This document shows positions 12,282-21,525 of a stretch of DNA of 64,000 nt, one piece after another. This DNA comes from Variovorax sp. J2L1-78. GTDB lineage: Bacteria > Pseudomonadota > Gammaproteobacteria > Burkholderiales > Burkholderiaceae_C. The DNA lies in assembly GCF_030317205.1 (NCBI RefSeq), contig NZ_JASZYB010000001.1:1178001-1242000 (forward strand). Reading direction: 5' to 3'. The notes beneath the pieces are model-generated. The model ran no database searches. It saw nothing but the letters and a program-made list of their open reading frames with translations, and had not been told where the DNA came from. Position numbers and translations under genes: made by a program. The stretch's first letter is position 1. Each line of letters opens with the position of its first letter.

Positions 12282-13534
12282 GGATCGCCGTCATCGGCGC
12301 CGGCTGGGCCGGCCTGGCCTGCGCCATCGAGGCCACGCGCGCCGGCCACCTCGTCACCCTGTTCGACGCCGCCCGCATGCCCGGTGGCCGCGCCCGCCGC
12401 ATCGACGCCGGCCACAACGGCGCCCCGCTGGACAACGGCCAGCACATCCTGATCGGCGCCTACCGCGAGACGTTGGCGCTGATGCGCACGGTCGGCGTCG
12501 AGCCGGACGACACGCTGCACCGCACCCCGCTCTCGCTGCGCTTCGCCGACGGCGGCGGCCTGGCGCTGCCGCGGATGGCGGCGCCGCTCGACCTGCTCGT
12601 CGGCATCGCCACCGCACGCGGCTGGACCTGGGCGGACAAGGCCTCGCTGCTGCGCACCGCCCTGCGCTGGCGACGCGCCCGCTTCCACTGCACGCCCGAA
12701 GCGACGGTGGCGACGCTGTGCCGCGGGCTCACGCGGCGCGTCATGCAGGAGCTGATCGAGCCGCTGTGCGTCTCCGCGCTGAACACGCCGGTCGACGAGT
12801 CGAGCGGCACCGTCTTCCTGCGGGTGCTGAACGACGCCCTGTTCGACGAGCGCGGCGGCGCCGACCTGCTGCTGCCGCGCGTCGACCTCGGCGCCCTGCT
12901 GCCCGACGCCGCGGTGCGCTGGCTCGGCCTGCGCGCGGCCACGGTGCGCACCGGCTACCGCGTGCAGACGCTGGTGCGCACCGACACCCACTGGCAGGTC
13001 GACGGCGAGGATTTCGATCGCGTCGTGATCGCCGGCGCGCCCTGGGACGCCGCGCGCCTGGTGCGCGCCGCCACCATCGATGCCGACGACTGGCTGGCCG
13101 TCACCGACGCGCTGCGCTACGAAGCCATCGCCACGCTGTATGCCGACGGTGCGCCCGCGCTGGCGGCGCCCATGGTCGCGCTGCGCACCGGCCCCGGCGC
13201 GCCGGCGCAGTTCGCCTTCGACCGCGGCCAGCTCGGCGGGCCGCACGGCCTCATCGCGCTGGTCGTGAGCGCGAGCGAACTGCCACGCGAGGCGCTGGAA
13301 GAACAGGCGCTCGCGCAGGCCGCCACGCAGCTCGGTGCCACGCGGCTTCGCATCGTGCAGACGGTGATCGAACGGCGCGCCACCTTCGCCTGCACGCCCG
13401 GCCTTCGCCGCCCCTGGATGCAGATCGCCCCCGGCCTCGCGGCGTGCGGGGACTACCTCGACGGTCCCTACCCCGCCACGCTCGAAGGCGCGGTGCGCAG
13501 CGGCCTCGCGGCCGCACGCTGGATCGGTCCATGA
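12278..13534 (+). CDS. hpnE: Hydroxysqualene dehydroxylase HpnE
   Basis: HpnE is an FAD-dependent amine-oxidase-fold enzyme that reduces hydroxysqualene to squalene, the last step of the HpnCDE pathway. The 418-residue protein starts with a Rossmann motif, [17 protein letters not shown], followed by the PGGRARR segment typical of this fold. No ATG fits. A TTG at 12278 overlapping the hpnD stop, with GGGGCGGA before it, gives an N-terminus directly ahead of the Rossmann strand. No squalene-hopene cyclase gene is in the window. Confidence 0.92.
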   Translation: MRIAVIGAGWAGLACAIEATRAGHLVTLFDAARMPGGRARRIDAGHNGAPLDNGQHILIGAYRETLALMRTVGVEPDDTLHRTPLSLRFADGGGLALPRMAAPLDLLVGIATARGWTWADKASLLRTALRWRRARFHCTPEATVATLCRGLTRRVMQELIEPLCVSALNTPVDESSGTVFLRVLNDALFDERGGADLLLPRVDLGALLPDAAVRWLGLRAATVRTGYRVQTLVRTDTHWQVDGEDFDRVVIAGAPWDAARLVRAATIDADDWLAVTDALRYEAIATLYADGAPALAAPMVALRTGPGAPAQFAFDRGQLGGPHGLIALVVSASELPREALEEQALAQAATQLGATRLRIVQTVIERRATFACTPGLRRPWMQIAPGLAACGDYLDGPYPATLEGAVRSGLAAARWIGP

Positions 13535-13902
13535 CGACACTCGACTACCTGGATTTCGACGTGAGCGAAGAAGCCGACGGCAGCGCCAGCTTCGACGCCG
13601 TGGCCTCGGTCGGCCCGCAACAGCTGCCGGCCGTGCATGCCGAGATCGTCGCCGTGCTGGACTGGGCCTACGCCGCCTTCGCCGGCCAGCGCGCGCCGCT
13701 GGACGACGGCGGTGCGTGGGACTTCGACCTGCAGTCGCTGCAGGAGTGGAGCCTGTCGGAAACGCTGACCTACGACCAGGACAGCGGCCAGCTCGACGTC
13801 CGCCCCGGCACCACCGGCGCGCCGCGCCACACGGTCAGCCTGTCGATCGTCGGTTCAGCGGACTTCTGCGCCGCCTTCCGTGCGGCGTTCGCCATCGACT
13901 GA
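13531..13902 (+). CDS. Small acidic protein of unknown function
   Basis: I do not recognise this 123-residue protein ([14 protein letters not shown]...). It is acidic, has no signal peptide or membrane segment, and reads like a small soluble alpha/beta protein. Its ATG overlaps the hpnE stop by four bases (ATGA), so it is the last gene of the hpn transcription unit and translationally coupled to hpnE. That placement does not prove a role in squalene synthesis. It converges with the HAD gene 2 bp downstream. Confidence 0.8.
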   Translation: MTTLDYLDFDVSEEADGSASFDAVASVGPQQLPAVHAEIVAVLDWAYAAFAGQRAPLDDGGAWDFDLQSLQEWSLSETLTYDQDSGQLDVRPGTTGAPRHTVSLSIVGSADFCAAFRAAFAID

Positions 13903-13904
13903 CG

Positions 13905-14651
13905 CTACTGCGCGTCCAGCGCCATGCACAGCGCATGCAGGTTCGGCACGACCAGCTGCGGCCGCGCCCCGTGCGCCCAGGGCTTGCGCTCCTCGTCGGT
14001 GTCGCGCACCAGCCAGGCCGCCTGCATGCCGGCGTCGAGCGCGCCCACCACATCGAGCATCGCGTCGTCGCCCACGTGCAGCACGTCGCGCGGCAGCAGG
14101 CCGACGGAGGCCGCGGCCGCGCGGAAGATCGGCGCGTGCGGCTTGCCGCTGCCGAAGGCGCGGGCGTTGAAGGCGGTGCGGAACCAGCGGCCCACGCCCG
14201 TGCGATGGATGTCCGCATTGCCGTTGGAGACGGCCACCAGCGGATAGCGTTCGCTCAGCCATTTGAGCGCTGGCAATGCATCGTCGTAGAGCTCGACGCG
14301 CTGGCGCTCTTCGAAGAAGGCGTCGAAGGCCGGGTCGGCCAGTGCCGGGTCTTCGCCGGCACGCCGAAGCGCCGCACGGATCGATTCGCGGCGCAGCGCG
14401 CTGAGGTCGTGCGCCAGGTCGGAACGCTCCCGCTCGGTCGCCTGCCGCAGCTCGCGCAGCACGCCGGGCGTGACCAGCAGTTCGGCGGTCTTCGGTGCCT
14501 CGCGCAGCAGCCAAGCGTGCAGCACGCGCTCGGCCCGCTCGATGGTCGGCCAGATCGGCCACAGGGTGTCGTCCAGGTCGAGCGAGATCGCCGCGATGCG
14601 CTTCACGTCGAGTCCGTCGTGGCCTGCCAGGGCCGGTGTCTCCAAGGTCAT
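13905..14651 (-). CDS. HAD-superfamily hydrolase (subfamily IA)
   Basis: This 248-residue soluble phosphatase-like protein carries all four HAD motifs: DLDDTLW (nucleophile Asp and acid/base Asp), SNGN (Ser), a Lys in [10 protein letters not shown], and [11 protein letters not shown] (acidic pair). An inserted helical cap sits between motifs I and II. The substrate cannot be told; family relatives dephosphorylate nucleotides or sugar phosphates. The ATG at 14651 ([10 protein letters not shown]) faces the hemH start only 15 bp away, so each promoter must lie inside the other gene. Confidence 0.9.
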   Translation of the reverse strand: MTLETPALAGHDGLDVKRIAAISLDLDDTLWPIWPTIERAERVLHAWLLREAPKTAELLVTPGVLRELRQATERERSDLAHDLSALRRESIRAALRRAGEDPALADPAFDAFFEERQRVELYDDALPALKWLSERYPLVAVSNGNADIHRTGVGRWFRTAFNARAFGSGKPHAPIFRAAAASVGLLPRDVLHVGDDAMLDVVGALDAGMQAAWLVRDTDEERKPWAHGARPQLVVPNLHALCMALDAQ

Positions 14652-14666
14652 GGCCCAGAATATCGC

Positions 14667-15743
14667 ATGCCTTCCAAAACGACATCCGGCAACGGGGAAC
14701 CCCCCCCCCGCCCAGCCGAAGACCGCACCGCCATCCTCTGGTGCAACCTCGGCTCCCCCGACGAGCCCACGGCCCCCGCGGTGCGCCGCTACCTCTCGCA
14801 GTTCCTGCACGACCACCGCGTGGTCGAGATCCCGCGCGCCCTCTGGTGCCTGATCCTGCACGGCATCATCCTGCGCGTGCGACCGGCCAAGTCGGCCGCC
14901 AAGTACCGGAGCATCTGGCTGCCCGCAGGCTCGCCGCTCAAGGTCTGGACCGAGAAGCAGGCCAAGCTGCTGGCCGGCTGGCTCGGGGAGCGCGGCCACC
15001 GGCTGTCGGTGCGGCATGCGATGCGCTATGCGAGCCCGTCGATCGCCTCGCAGCTCGACGCCGCGCAGGCCGAGGGCGCGACCCGCGTGTTGGTGATGCA
15101 GGCCTACCCGCAGTATTCGGCGACCACCACCGCCAGCGTGATCGACGCCGTGACAGCATGGACGCGCACGAAGCGCAGCCTGCCCGAACTCCGCTTCGTC
15201 AACCAGTACCACGACGACCCGCGCTACATCGACGCGCTGGCGCAGGGCGTCGAAGCCTACTGGAAGCAGAACGGCCGGCCCGACCAGCTGGTGATGAGCT
15301 TCCACGGCATTCCCGAACGCAACATCCGGCTCGGGGACCCGTACCAGGGCCAGTGCCTGGAGACGGCCCGCCTGCTGACCGCGCGCCTGGGGCTGTCGCC
15401 GAGCGCCTACCGCGTGACCTTCCAGTCGCGCTTCGGCCGCGCCAAATGGCTGGAGCCCTACACCGAGCCGACGCTGCGCGAACTGGGTGCCGCCGGCACG
15501 GCACGGGTCGACGTGATGTGCCCGGGCTTTCCGGCCGATTGCCTCGAGACGCTGGAAGAGATCGCGATGGAAGGCCGCGAAGCCTTCCTGCATGCGGGCG
15601 GCAAGGAATTCCACTACATCCCCTGCCTCAACGACAGCCCGGCGTGGATCACCGCGCTGACCGGCATCGCCGAGCGCCACCTCGCCGGCTGGCCAACGAA
15701 GCCCCTGCCGGGGGAGGCGTCAGCTCAGAACGTGCCGAGGTAA
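14667..15743 (+). CDS. hemH: Ferrochelatase
   Basis: HemH inserts ferrous iron into protoporphyrin IX, the last step of haem synthesis. The 358-residue protein has the family core, including the catalytic His213 in [10 protein letters not shown] and the conserved Glu in CLETLEEI. Near the N-terminus the gene contains a run of ten C (14700-14709) coding Pro-Pro-Pro, a possible slippage site. Its last 19 bases overlap the 3' end of the convergent DUF1993 gene, giving a non-family C-terminal tail (SAQNVPR). Confidence 0.96.
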   Translation: MPSKTTSGNGEPPPRPAEDRTAILWCNLGSPDEPTAPAVRRYLSQFLHDHRVVEIPRALWCLILHGIILRVRPAKSAAKYRSIWLPAGSPLKVWTEKQAKLLAGWLGERGHRLSVRHAMRYASPSIASQLDAAQAEGATRVLVMQAYPQYSATTTASVIDAVTAWTRTKRSLPELRFVNQYHDDPRYIDALAQGVEAYWKQNGRPDQLVMSFHGIPERNIRLGDPYQGQCLETARLLTARLGLSPSAYRVTFQSRFGRAKWLEPYTEPTLRELGAAGTARVDVMCPGFPADCLETLEEIAMEGREAFLHAGGKEFHYIPCLNDSPAWITALTGIAERHLAGWPTKPLPGEASAQNVPR

Positions 15744-16231
15744 TCCATCTTCCCGACCGGCACGCCGCTGTGGCGCAGCACGCCATACGCGGTCGTGACG
15801 TGGAAGAAGAAGTTCGGCAGCGCGAACTGCAGCAGGTAGCGCTCGGCGGTGAAGTGCATCTCGCCGCGGCGGTTCTTCACGACGACGTCGCGCGTTTCGA
15901 AACCGTCGATCTGCGAACGCTCGACGGTCTTCAGGAAGTCGAGCGTCTTCGCGACGCGCGCCTGCAGTTCCTCGTAGGTCGTCTCGGTGTCGGGAAAGCT
16001 CGGCGCCGTGATGCCGGCGAGCCGCGCCGCACCCAGCTTGGACGCATCGCTCGCGCTCTGCACCTGGCCGGCCAGCGTGAACATGTCGGGCGCCAGCCGC
16101 GCGCCGACCAGCGTCGCCGTGTCGATGTCGTGGGCCTGCGCGTGCGCCAGCCCCTTGTCGAGCAGATGGGCCAGCTGGCCGAGGCCACGGGTGAAGACAG
16201 AGACGGACAGGTCGTAGAGGGATAGCGCCAT
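15725..16231 (-). CDS. DUF1993 family protein
   Basis: This 168-residue protein ([20 protein letters not shown]...) matches the DUF1993 family, a DinB-like helical-bundle group with no established role. Family features seen here include the N-terminal YDLSVSVF segment, a central AGQVQSASD and the C-terminal [20 protein letters not shown]. No signal peptide. It converges on and slightly overlaps hemH. The 84 bp upstream holds its promoter region and separates it from the anti-sigma gene. Confidence 0.87.
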   Translation of the reverse strand: MALSLYDLSVSVFTRGLGQLAHLLDKGLAHAQAHDIDTATLVGARLAPDMFTLAGQVQSASDASKLGAARLAGITAPSFPDTETTYEELQARVAKTLDFLKTVERSQIDGFETRDVVVKNRRGEMHFTAERYLLQFALPNFFFHVTTAYGVLRHSGVPVGKMDYLGTF

Positions 16232-16315
16232 GGGATGCTCCGGATGAATGTTCGCGCGATTGTCGTGCGCACCGCCGATCTCTGCTGGCGACCGCCGCGC
16301 CGCCCTTCATCCGCT

Positions 16316-16957
16316 TCACCAGCGCAGCAGGCGCGGTCCCAGCACGGCGCCGAGCGCCACCGGCAGGGCGATGCCGGCCACGTACCAGACAGCCAGGAAC
16401 GGCGCGGCCAGCTCGACGCAGTGCACGGCATAGACCGCGGCCCCTGCCCCGCCGGCCAGCGCCCCCGCGGCGGCACCGGCCACCGCGGGCCGCGTGGGAG
16501 CGAGCCCCCGCAGCGCCACCAGCGCGGCGACGAAGACCGGCGCCGACATCAGGCCGATGCTGGGGACACAGGTGCGCCAGCTGGTGCCCCACAGCATCGC
16601 CGAGCGCTCGGCGGGCGGTGCCATCCCCCAGCTCATCGCAGCCATCGCCCAGATCAGCGCCACCGGGAGCGCGAGCGCGGCCCAGGCCAGCCCGCCCCGG
16701 ACGCCGGGCCGCGCGAGACGCTGCACCAGCACGAAGGCGGCGGCCGCCACCGCGATCGGGAAGAGCAGCTTGATCCAGAACATCGGCCAGAACATCGCCT
16801 CGACCAGGTCCCGGCGCGGGCCGTACTCGATGAGCATGATCGCGATCGACACGGGCAGCGCCAGCGCCAGCGCCAGCAGCACGCGCCGCGCGCTCGCACG
16901 GCGGGGCACCGGAGTGGCGTCCGCCGCCAGCAGCGCGATCAGTTCGTCGGTCTTCAT
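16316..16957 (-). CDS. NrsF-type anti-sigma factor (DUF1109 membrane protein)
   Basis: This 213-residue protein with six likely membrane helices belongs to the DUF1109/NrsF family. In Caulobacter NrsF holds the ECF sigma factor SigF inactive at the membrane until metal or oxidative stress. Features include an N-terminal cytoplasmic [20 protein letters not shown] segment and conserved Cys residues in WRTCVPSIGLMS and VYAVHCVELAAPF, candidates for metal sensing. The ATG overlaps the sigma-factor stop by four bases, so the pair is translationally coupled. Confidence 0.9.
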   Translation of the reverse strand: MKTDELIALLAADATPVPRRASARRVLLALALALPVSIAIMLIEYGPRRDLVEAMFWPMFWIKLLFPIAVAAAAFVLVQRLARPGVRGGLAWAALALPVALIWAMAAMSWGMAPPAERSAMLWGTSWRTCVPSIGLMSAPVFVAALVALRGLAPTRPAVAGAAAGALAGGAGAAVYAVHCVELAAPFLAVWYVAGIALPVALGAVLGPRLLRW

Positions 16958-17499
16958 CGGCTTTCCTTGATCTTGAGCGCCAGTGCCTTCAGCCCCCGGT
17001 GGATGCCCACCTTGACCGCCGACTCCGACATGCCGGTCGCCTGCGCCGCCTCGGCGATCGACAGGCCGTGCAGCTTCACGTGGACGATCGGCAGCCGGTG
17101 CCGGTCGGGCAGGCCCTCGAGCAGGCCGCCGAGGTCGCGCCGCGCATCGCTGGCATCGGTGGCCGAGTCGGCGAACACGGCCAGCTCGTCGTCGAGCGGC
17201 TGGTGCAGCGCCTCGCGGCTGCCCTTGGCGCGCAGCAGGTCGATCAGCTTGTAGCGCGCGATCGCATGCACCCAGGCCGTCAGCGGCTGGTCGCTCTGGT
17301 AGGTGTGGCGCTGGTTGTGCATGGCAAGAAGGCATTCCTGGACGAGGTCTTCCACATCATCCGGCCAGCCGAAGAGGCGACGACCGAGAAAGGCCCGCAG
17401 GTGCACACCCAGTTTCTGGAGGAAGGTGCGGTAGGCGACGGCGTCGCCGGCCAGGCCACGGACGAACAGGTCGTGCAGCACCGCTTCGGCATCGTTCAT
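16954..17499 (-). CDS. ECF sigma factor, SigF-like, for the bufferin locus
   Basis: This RNA polymerase sigma factor has region 2 ([21 protein letters not shown]) and region 4 ([21 protein letters not shown], then a recognition helix [13 protein letters not shown]). It is 181 residues from the ATG at 17499. An in-frame ATG at 17532 is rejected because it falls inside a GTAACC-N16-CGAA element that is this gene's own promoter. The gene is followed by the NrsF-type anti-sigma and diverges from bufA, which has the same promoter motif. This is the layout of an autoregulated stress regulon. Confidence 0.93.
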   Translation of the reverse strand: MNDAEAVLHDLFVRGLAGDAVAYRTFLQKLGVHLRAFLGRRLFGWPDDVEDLVQECLLAMHNQRHTYQSDQPLTAWVHAIARYKLIDLLRAKGSREALHQPLDDELAVFADSATDASDARRDLGGLLEGLPDRHRLPIVHVKLHGLSIAEAAQATGMSESAVKVGIHRGLKALALKIKESR

Positions 17500-17522
17500 T
17501 CGCGCGGGACTCTCGAGGGTTG

Positions 17523-17548
17523 TTCGGTTCATGCAGCGCGCCGGTTAC
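17523..17548 (-). promoter_or_regulatory. ECF promoter upstream of the sigma-factor gene
   Basis: On the minus strand GTAACC (17543-17548) and CGAA (17523-17526) are separated by exactly 16 bases. This is the GTAACC-N16-CGAA motif I recall for Caulobacter SigF promoters. It implies autoregulation and places the start codon at 17499. Confidence 0.75.
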
Positions 17549-17591
17549 AGCATCGGCCGAAATAAAAGTTCGGGCGCATTGTGCCGCCGAT

Positions 17592-17617
17592 GTAACCGGG
17601 CCGGTCGCGCTGTCGAA
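17592..17617 (+). promoter_or_regulatory. ECF promoter upstream of bufA
   Basis: GTAACC (17592-17597), a 16-base spacer and CGAA (17614-17617) read toward bufA, about 55 bases before its start codon. The motif and spacing are identical to those of the divergent sigma-gene promoter. Confidence 0.78.
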
Positions 17618-17671
17618 CTCAGGGGCACCTCGCCGACCGGCGGGGCTTCCACACCACCAAGGAGCTTTTCC

Positions 17672-17965
17672 ATGATCGCACGTCCCCTCGCCATCACCGC
17701 CCTCACCCTCAGTGCACTGGCATCCGGCGCCGCGCTGGCGCAGGCCAAGCCCATGCAGGACAACATGGCCAAGCCCGCCATGGAAAAGTGCTACGGCGTC
17801 TCCATGGCCGGCAAGAACGACTGCGCCGCCGGCCCCGGTACCACCTGCGCCGGCACCTCGAAGGTCGACTACCAGGCCAACGCCTGGAAGAACGTGCCGG
17901 CCGGCACCTGCACGACCATCAAGACGCCCAACGGCATGGGCACGCTCACGCCGATGAAGGGCTGA
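17672..17965 (+). CDS. bufA: Bufferin-type metallophore precursor BufA (DUF2282)
   Basis: This 97-residue secreted peptide has a Sec signal peptide (cleavage expected after ALAQA) and a mature part with four conserved cysteines (Cys40, Cys51, Cys59, Cys80) in the DUF2282 pattern EKCYG...KNDC...TCAGTSKVD...PAGTC. In described bufferins a DUF692 enzyme modifies core cysteines to heterocycles that bind copper in the periplasm. The adjacent bufB and bufC support that role here. The ATG follows AAGGAG. The SigF-type promoter upstream links expression to the neighbouring sigma/anti-sigma pair. Confidence 0.93.
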   Translation: MIARPLAITALTLSALASGAALAQAKPMQDNMAKPAMEKCYGVSMAGKNDCAAGPGTTCAGTSKVDYQANAWKNVPAGTCTTIKTPNGMGTLTPMKG

Positions 17966-17972
17966 GCGCGCG

Positions 17973-18815
17973 ATGACGACGCAGGATGGCGGCCTGTCGG
18001 CCGGGCTCGGGCTCAAGCCCGCGCATTTCGACGAGGCGTTGGCCGCCACCGACGCCGGCCTGTGGTTCGAGGTGCATGCCGAGAACCACCTGGTCGACGG
18101 CGGCCCGCGGCTCGCCTGGCTCGACGCCGTGCGCGCCCGCCACCCTGTGTCGCTGCACGGCGTCTCGCTGTCGCTGGCCGGCGAGCAGCCGCTCGACCGG
18201 CACCACCTCGCGCGGCTGGCCGCGCTGGTGCGGCGGATCGACCCGGCGCTGGTGTCGGAGCACCTGGCCTGGTCCGGCGCGGGCGGCCGTCATTTCCCCG
18301 ACCTGCTGCCCATCGTCCGCGACGATGCGGCCTTGCACCGCATCGCCGCGCACATCGCGCAGACGCAGGACATCCTGGGTCGCCGCATCGCGCTCGAGAA
18401 CCCGTCGCACTACCTGCACATCGACGGCCACGACTGGGACGAGGTCGACTTCCTCGGCGAGCTGGCGCGCCGCACCGGCTGCGCGCTGCTGCTGGACATC
18501 AACAACGTGCACGTGTCGTCCCGCAACCTCGGCTTCGATGCGGCCGCCTGGCTCGACCGCTTCCCGGGCGATGCGGTCGTCGAGATCCATCTGGCCGGGC
18601 ACAGCATCGACCCGGCGCTCGGTCCGGCGCTGCTGATCGATTCGCACGATGCGCCGGTGGCCGACAGCGTGTGGGCGCTGTTCCGCCGCGTGGTGGAACG
18701 CATCGGCCCGCGGCCGACGCTGATCGAGCGCGACGGCAACGTGCCCTCGTTCGCCGCGCTGATGGCCGAGCGCCAGCGGGCGCACACGGCCTTGCAGCTG
18801 CCGGTGGCCGCATGA
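17973..18815 (+). CDS. bufB: MNIO-family (DUF692) peptide-modifying enzyme BufB
   Basis: This 280-residue multinuclear non-haem iron oxygenase (TIM-barrel, DUF692) is expected to oxidise cysteines of BufA. Candidate metal ligands visible in family positions include His62 in SLHGVSLSL, Glu96/His97 in VSEHLAW, Glu142 in ALENPSHY, Asp175 and His180 in LLLDINNVHVSSRN, His206 in EIHLAGH and Glu252 in TLIERDGN. It starts 7 bp after bufA and its stop overlaps the bufC start (ATGA), so the three genes are coupled. Confidence 0.93.
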   Translation: MTTQDGGLSAGLGLKPAHFDEALAATDAGLWFEVHAENHLVDGGPRLAWLDAVRARHPVSLHGVSLSLAGEQPLDRHHLARLAALVRRIDPALVSEHLAWSGAGGRHFPDLLPIVRDDAALHRIAAHIAQTQDILGRRIALENPSHYLHIDGHDWDEVDFLGELARRTGCALLLDINNVHVSSRNLGFDAAAWLDRFPGDAVVEIHLAGHSIDPALGPALLIDSHDAPVADSVWALFRRVVERIGPRPTLIERDGNVPSFAALMAERQRAHTALQLPVAA

Positions 18816-19579
18816 CGCACGCGCCCTCCCTCCAGCAAGCCTTCGCCGACGCCCTGTTCGGCCGGGCCGGCCGTGGCCAGGCGGACGTCGACGCCTGGGT
18901 GGCCCAGCCCACCTTCGCCGTCTACCGCAACACGGTGATGAAGGCCTGCATCGACGCGCTGGCCGCCAACTTTCCCGCGGTGCAGCGGCTGGTCGGCGAG
19001 GACTGGTTCCGCGCGGCGGCCGCGCTGCATGTCGCCGACGACCCGCCGCGAGACGGCCGGCTGCTCGTCTACGGCGCCGGCTTCGCAGACTTCCTGGCGC
19101 GCTTCGAACCGGCTGCATCGCTGCCTTACCTGCCCGGCGTGGCGCGGCTCGACGCCCTGTGGCGCGAGGCGCATGCCGCCGCCGACGCCCCGGTGATCGC
19201 CCCGGATGCGCTGTCCGGCCTCCCGCCGGAGGCGCTGGGCACGCTGCGGCTGCAACCCCACCCGGCCGCGCGCTGGGCCTGTTTCGATGGGCACCCGGTG
19301 TTCGCCATCTGGCAACGCAACCGGGACGCCGACGGTGACGACGTCACCGCGCCGCTGGACTGGCAAGGCGATGGCGGCCTGCTGACGCGGCCGGCCGATG
19401 CGGTGCAGGCCCAGGCCCTCTGCCATGGCGGCTGCGCGCTGCTCGACGCCTGCGCCGACGGCGCAACGCTCGGCCAGGCGGCCGAGCGCGCATCTGCCGC
19501 GCACCCCGATACCGACCTGGCCCGCGTGCTTGCCCAGCTCCTGCGCGCCGGGGTGTTCCTGCCGCTGACTCCATCCTGA
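18812..19579 (+). CDS. bufC: BufC-type partner protein (DUF2063)
   Basis: This 255-residue protein has the N-terminal DUF2063 domain ([11 protein letters not shown]...[32 protein letters not shown]). DUF2063 proteins accompany DUF692 enzymes and are thought to be peptide-recognition partners for them. The C-terminal half has a winged-helix-like look, including [19 protein letters not shown]. Its ATG overlaps the bufB stop. In this locus it most likely helps BufB act on BufA. Confidence 0.9.
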   Translation: MTHAPSLQQAFADALFGRAGRGQADVDAWVAQPTFAVYRNTVMKACIDALAANFPAVQRLVGEDWFRAAAALHVADDPPRDGRLLVYGAGFADFLARFEPAASLPYLPGVARLDALWREAHAAADAPVIAPDALSGLPPEALGTLRLQPHPAARWACFDGHPVFAIWQRNRDADGDDVTAPLDWQGDGGLLTRPADAVQAQALCHGGCALLDACADGATLGQAAERASAAHPDTDLARVLAQLLRAGVFLPLTPS

Positions 19580-19589
19580 AAGGCCCGCC

Positions 19590-20060
19590 ATGTCGACCCC
19601 TGTCCTGACCACCCCTGCGCCCACCGGCCTGCGCGAGCGCTGGAACCTGCTGGCCCGGCGGCTCGAGCGCGGCGTGCCGCACGACCTGCTCGCCCTCGCA
19701 GCGCGCGTGGCCATCGCCGCCATCTTCTTCCTGTCGGGCCGCACCAAGGTCGCCGGGCTGCTCCACGTCACCGACAGCGCCTACGAACTCTTCCGCACCG
19801 AATATCGCTTGCCGCTCGTGCCACCGGAGATCGCGGCGCACCTTGCGGCCTACGCCGAACACCTGTTCCCGGTCCTGCTGGTGCTGGGGCTGTTCACCCG
19901 GCTCTCGGCCGCGGCGCTGCTGGGCATGACGCTGGTGATCCAGGTCTTCGTCTACCCGGACGCATGGCCCACCCACCTGTCCTGGGCCGCCCTGCTGCTG
20001 TACCTCGTGGGCCGCGGGGGCGGCCGCCTGTCGCTCGACCGCGCGATGCGCATCGACTGA
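19590..20060 (+). CDS. DoxX family membrane protein
   Basis: This 156-residue inner-membrane protein of the DoxX family has four hydrophobic segments ([14 protein letters not shown], the [12 protein letters not shown] region, [14 protein letters not shown] and [12 protein letters not shown]). DoxX genes often end bufferin operons and may supply electrons from the quinone pool or act in thiol/redox balance; the exact role is not established. It starts 10 bp after bufC and is the last gene of the bufABC-doxX unit. Confidence 0.9.
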   Translation: MSTPVLTTPAPTGLRERWNLLARRLERGVPHDLLALAARVAIAAIFFLSGRTKVAGLLHVTDSAYELFRTEYRLPLVPPEIAAHLAAYAEHLFPVLLVLGLFTRLSAAALLGMTLVIQVFVYPDAWPTHLSWAALLLYLVGRGGGRLSLDRAMRID

Positions 20061-20139
20061 GCGCGGCGCGTTCCACACGGGCCGCCGCGCTTGCCAGTCA
20101 GGGAGTCGGTCGCTACATTGCATTTTTTGAGGGCCTGCA

Positions 20140-21525
20140 ATGTCTGTCGACACCGTTTCGAGTTCCCCCAACCCTTCCTCACCAGGCTCACCGAGCGCAC
20201 CGAACCCGCAGTCCCCCTCGTCCGCCGCGCTGCCTGATGCGGCGGCCGCCTCCGTTTCGCTCTCCCCGATCTATGCACCCAATGCCGGCGCACCGCGGCA
20301 TATCCGGCTGACCTCACACGCCGGCGGCTTCGGCGCGCTGCCGATCCGCTGGGGCGCGGCGACCGCGACCGAGCGCGGTCCGATCGTCGGCACGACCACC
20401 ACGCGTGCGCACCGCAACGTGATCGGCACGCACAGCGGCTCGTACAGCGTGTACCGCGCGCTGGCCGTGGCGGCCGGGGCGCTCAACCCACAGCACAAGG
20501 CCGACCTCACCAACACGTCGCCGACCGACCTCATCGGCCCGTACCCGCAATGGTCGGACCCCGGGCGCATCGTGTCGCTCGACCCGTGGGGCGCGGCGGT
20601 GGCCGACGTGTTCTCGAGCGAGCTGGCGGCCGGCTACGACATCCGCCCGACCATCGCCGTGACCCAGGCGCACGTCATCCTGCCGGAAGTGATCGAGGCG
20701 CTGCAGACCGGCCGCCTGAAAGCCGACGGCAAGTTCCTCACCGCCGGTGGCGCCGCGATGGTGACCAAGGCCGCCATCGAGCCGGTGTGGTTCCTGCCTG
20801 AAGTGGCTCGCCGCTTCGGCTGTTCCGAGACCGACCTGCGCCGCGTGCTGTTCGAAGAGACCGGCGGCATGTATCCCGAATTGGTCACGCGCTCCGACCT
20901 GGAGGTCTTCCTGCCCCCCATCGGCGGCCAGACCCTCTACATCTTCGGCAACCCGCGCGACCTGGCCAACCCCGAGGTCGAACTCACCGCCCGCATCCAC
21001 GACGAGTGCAACGGCTCCGACGTGTTCGGCTCCGACATCTGCACCTGCCGGCCCTACCTCACGCACGCCATCGAGGAATGCATCCGCGGCGCGCAGCGCG
21101 GCGGCGTCGGGCTGATCGCCTACTCGCGCAAGGAAGGCCGCGCGCTGGGCGAAGTCACCAAGTTCCTGGTCTACAACGCGCGCAAGCGCCAGGTCGGCGG
21201 CGACACAGCCGACCAGTACTTCGCCCGCACCGAATGCGTGGCCGGCGTGCAGGACATGCGCTTCCAAGAGCTGATGCCCGACGTCTTCCACTGGCTGGGC
21301 ATCCGCAAGATCCACCGCCTGGTCTCGATGAGCAACCTGAAGTTCGACGCCATCACCGGCTCGGGCATCGAGATCGGCGAGCGGGTGAACATCCCCGACG
21401 AACTGATCCCGGCCGATGCGCGCGTCGAGATGGATGCGAAGATGGCCGCCGGCTATTTCACGCCGGGCGCCGTGCCCGATGCCGAAGAACTCAAGAAGGC
21501 CAAGGGCCGCGGACTGAGCGAATGA
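20140..21525 (+). CDS. URC1-type GTP-cyclohydrolase-II-like protein of uracil catabolism
   Basis: This 461-residue protein has a GTP cyclohydrolase II domain in its C-terminal half. The zinc-ligand pattern Cys290, Cys301 and Cys303 is visible in DECNGSDVFGSDICTC. A long N-terminal region unlike riboflavin-pathway RibA precedes it. The first 55 residues are Ser/Pro-rich and probably disordered. Family members next to DUF1688 and upp genes are URC1 proteins, which open the pyrimidine ring of a uracil nucleotide in the URC pathway. A role in riboflavin synthesis is unlikely in this context. The stop overlaps the next gene's start. Confidence 0.88.
   Translation: MSVDTVSSSPNPSSPGSPSAPNPQSPSSAALPDAAAASVSLSPIYAPNAGAPRHIRLTSHAGGFGALPIRWGAATATERGPIVGTTTTRAHRNVIGTHSGSYSVYRALAVAAGALNPQHKADLTNTSPTDLIGPYPQWSDPGRIVSLDPWGAAVADVFSSELAAGYDIRPTIAVTQAHVILPEVIEALQTGRLKADGKFLTAGGAAMVTKAAIEPVWFLPEVARRFGCSETDLRRVLFEETGGMYPELVTRSDLEVFLPPIGGQTLYIFGNPRDLANPEVELTARIHDECNGSDVFGSDICTCRPYLTHAIEECIRGAQRGGVGLIAYSRKEGRALGEVTKFLVYNARKRQVGGDTADQYFARTECVAGVQDMRFQELMPDVFHWLGIRKIHRLVSMSNLKFDAITGSGIEIGERVNIPDELIPADARVEMDAKMAAGYFTPGAVPDAEELKKAKGRGLSE

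Noticed and set aside
17500..17532. Upstream ATG (17532) as start of the ECF sigma gene
   Set aside because: It lies inside the GTAACC-N16-CGAA promoter that should drive the gene, so it would be upstream of the transcription start.
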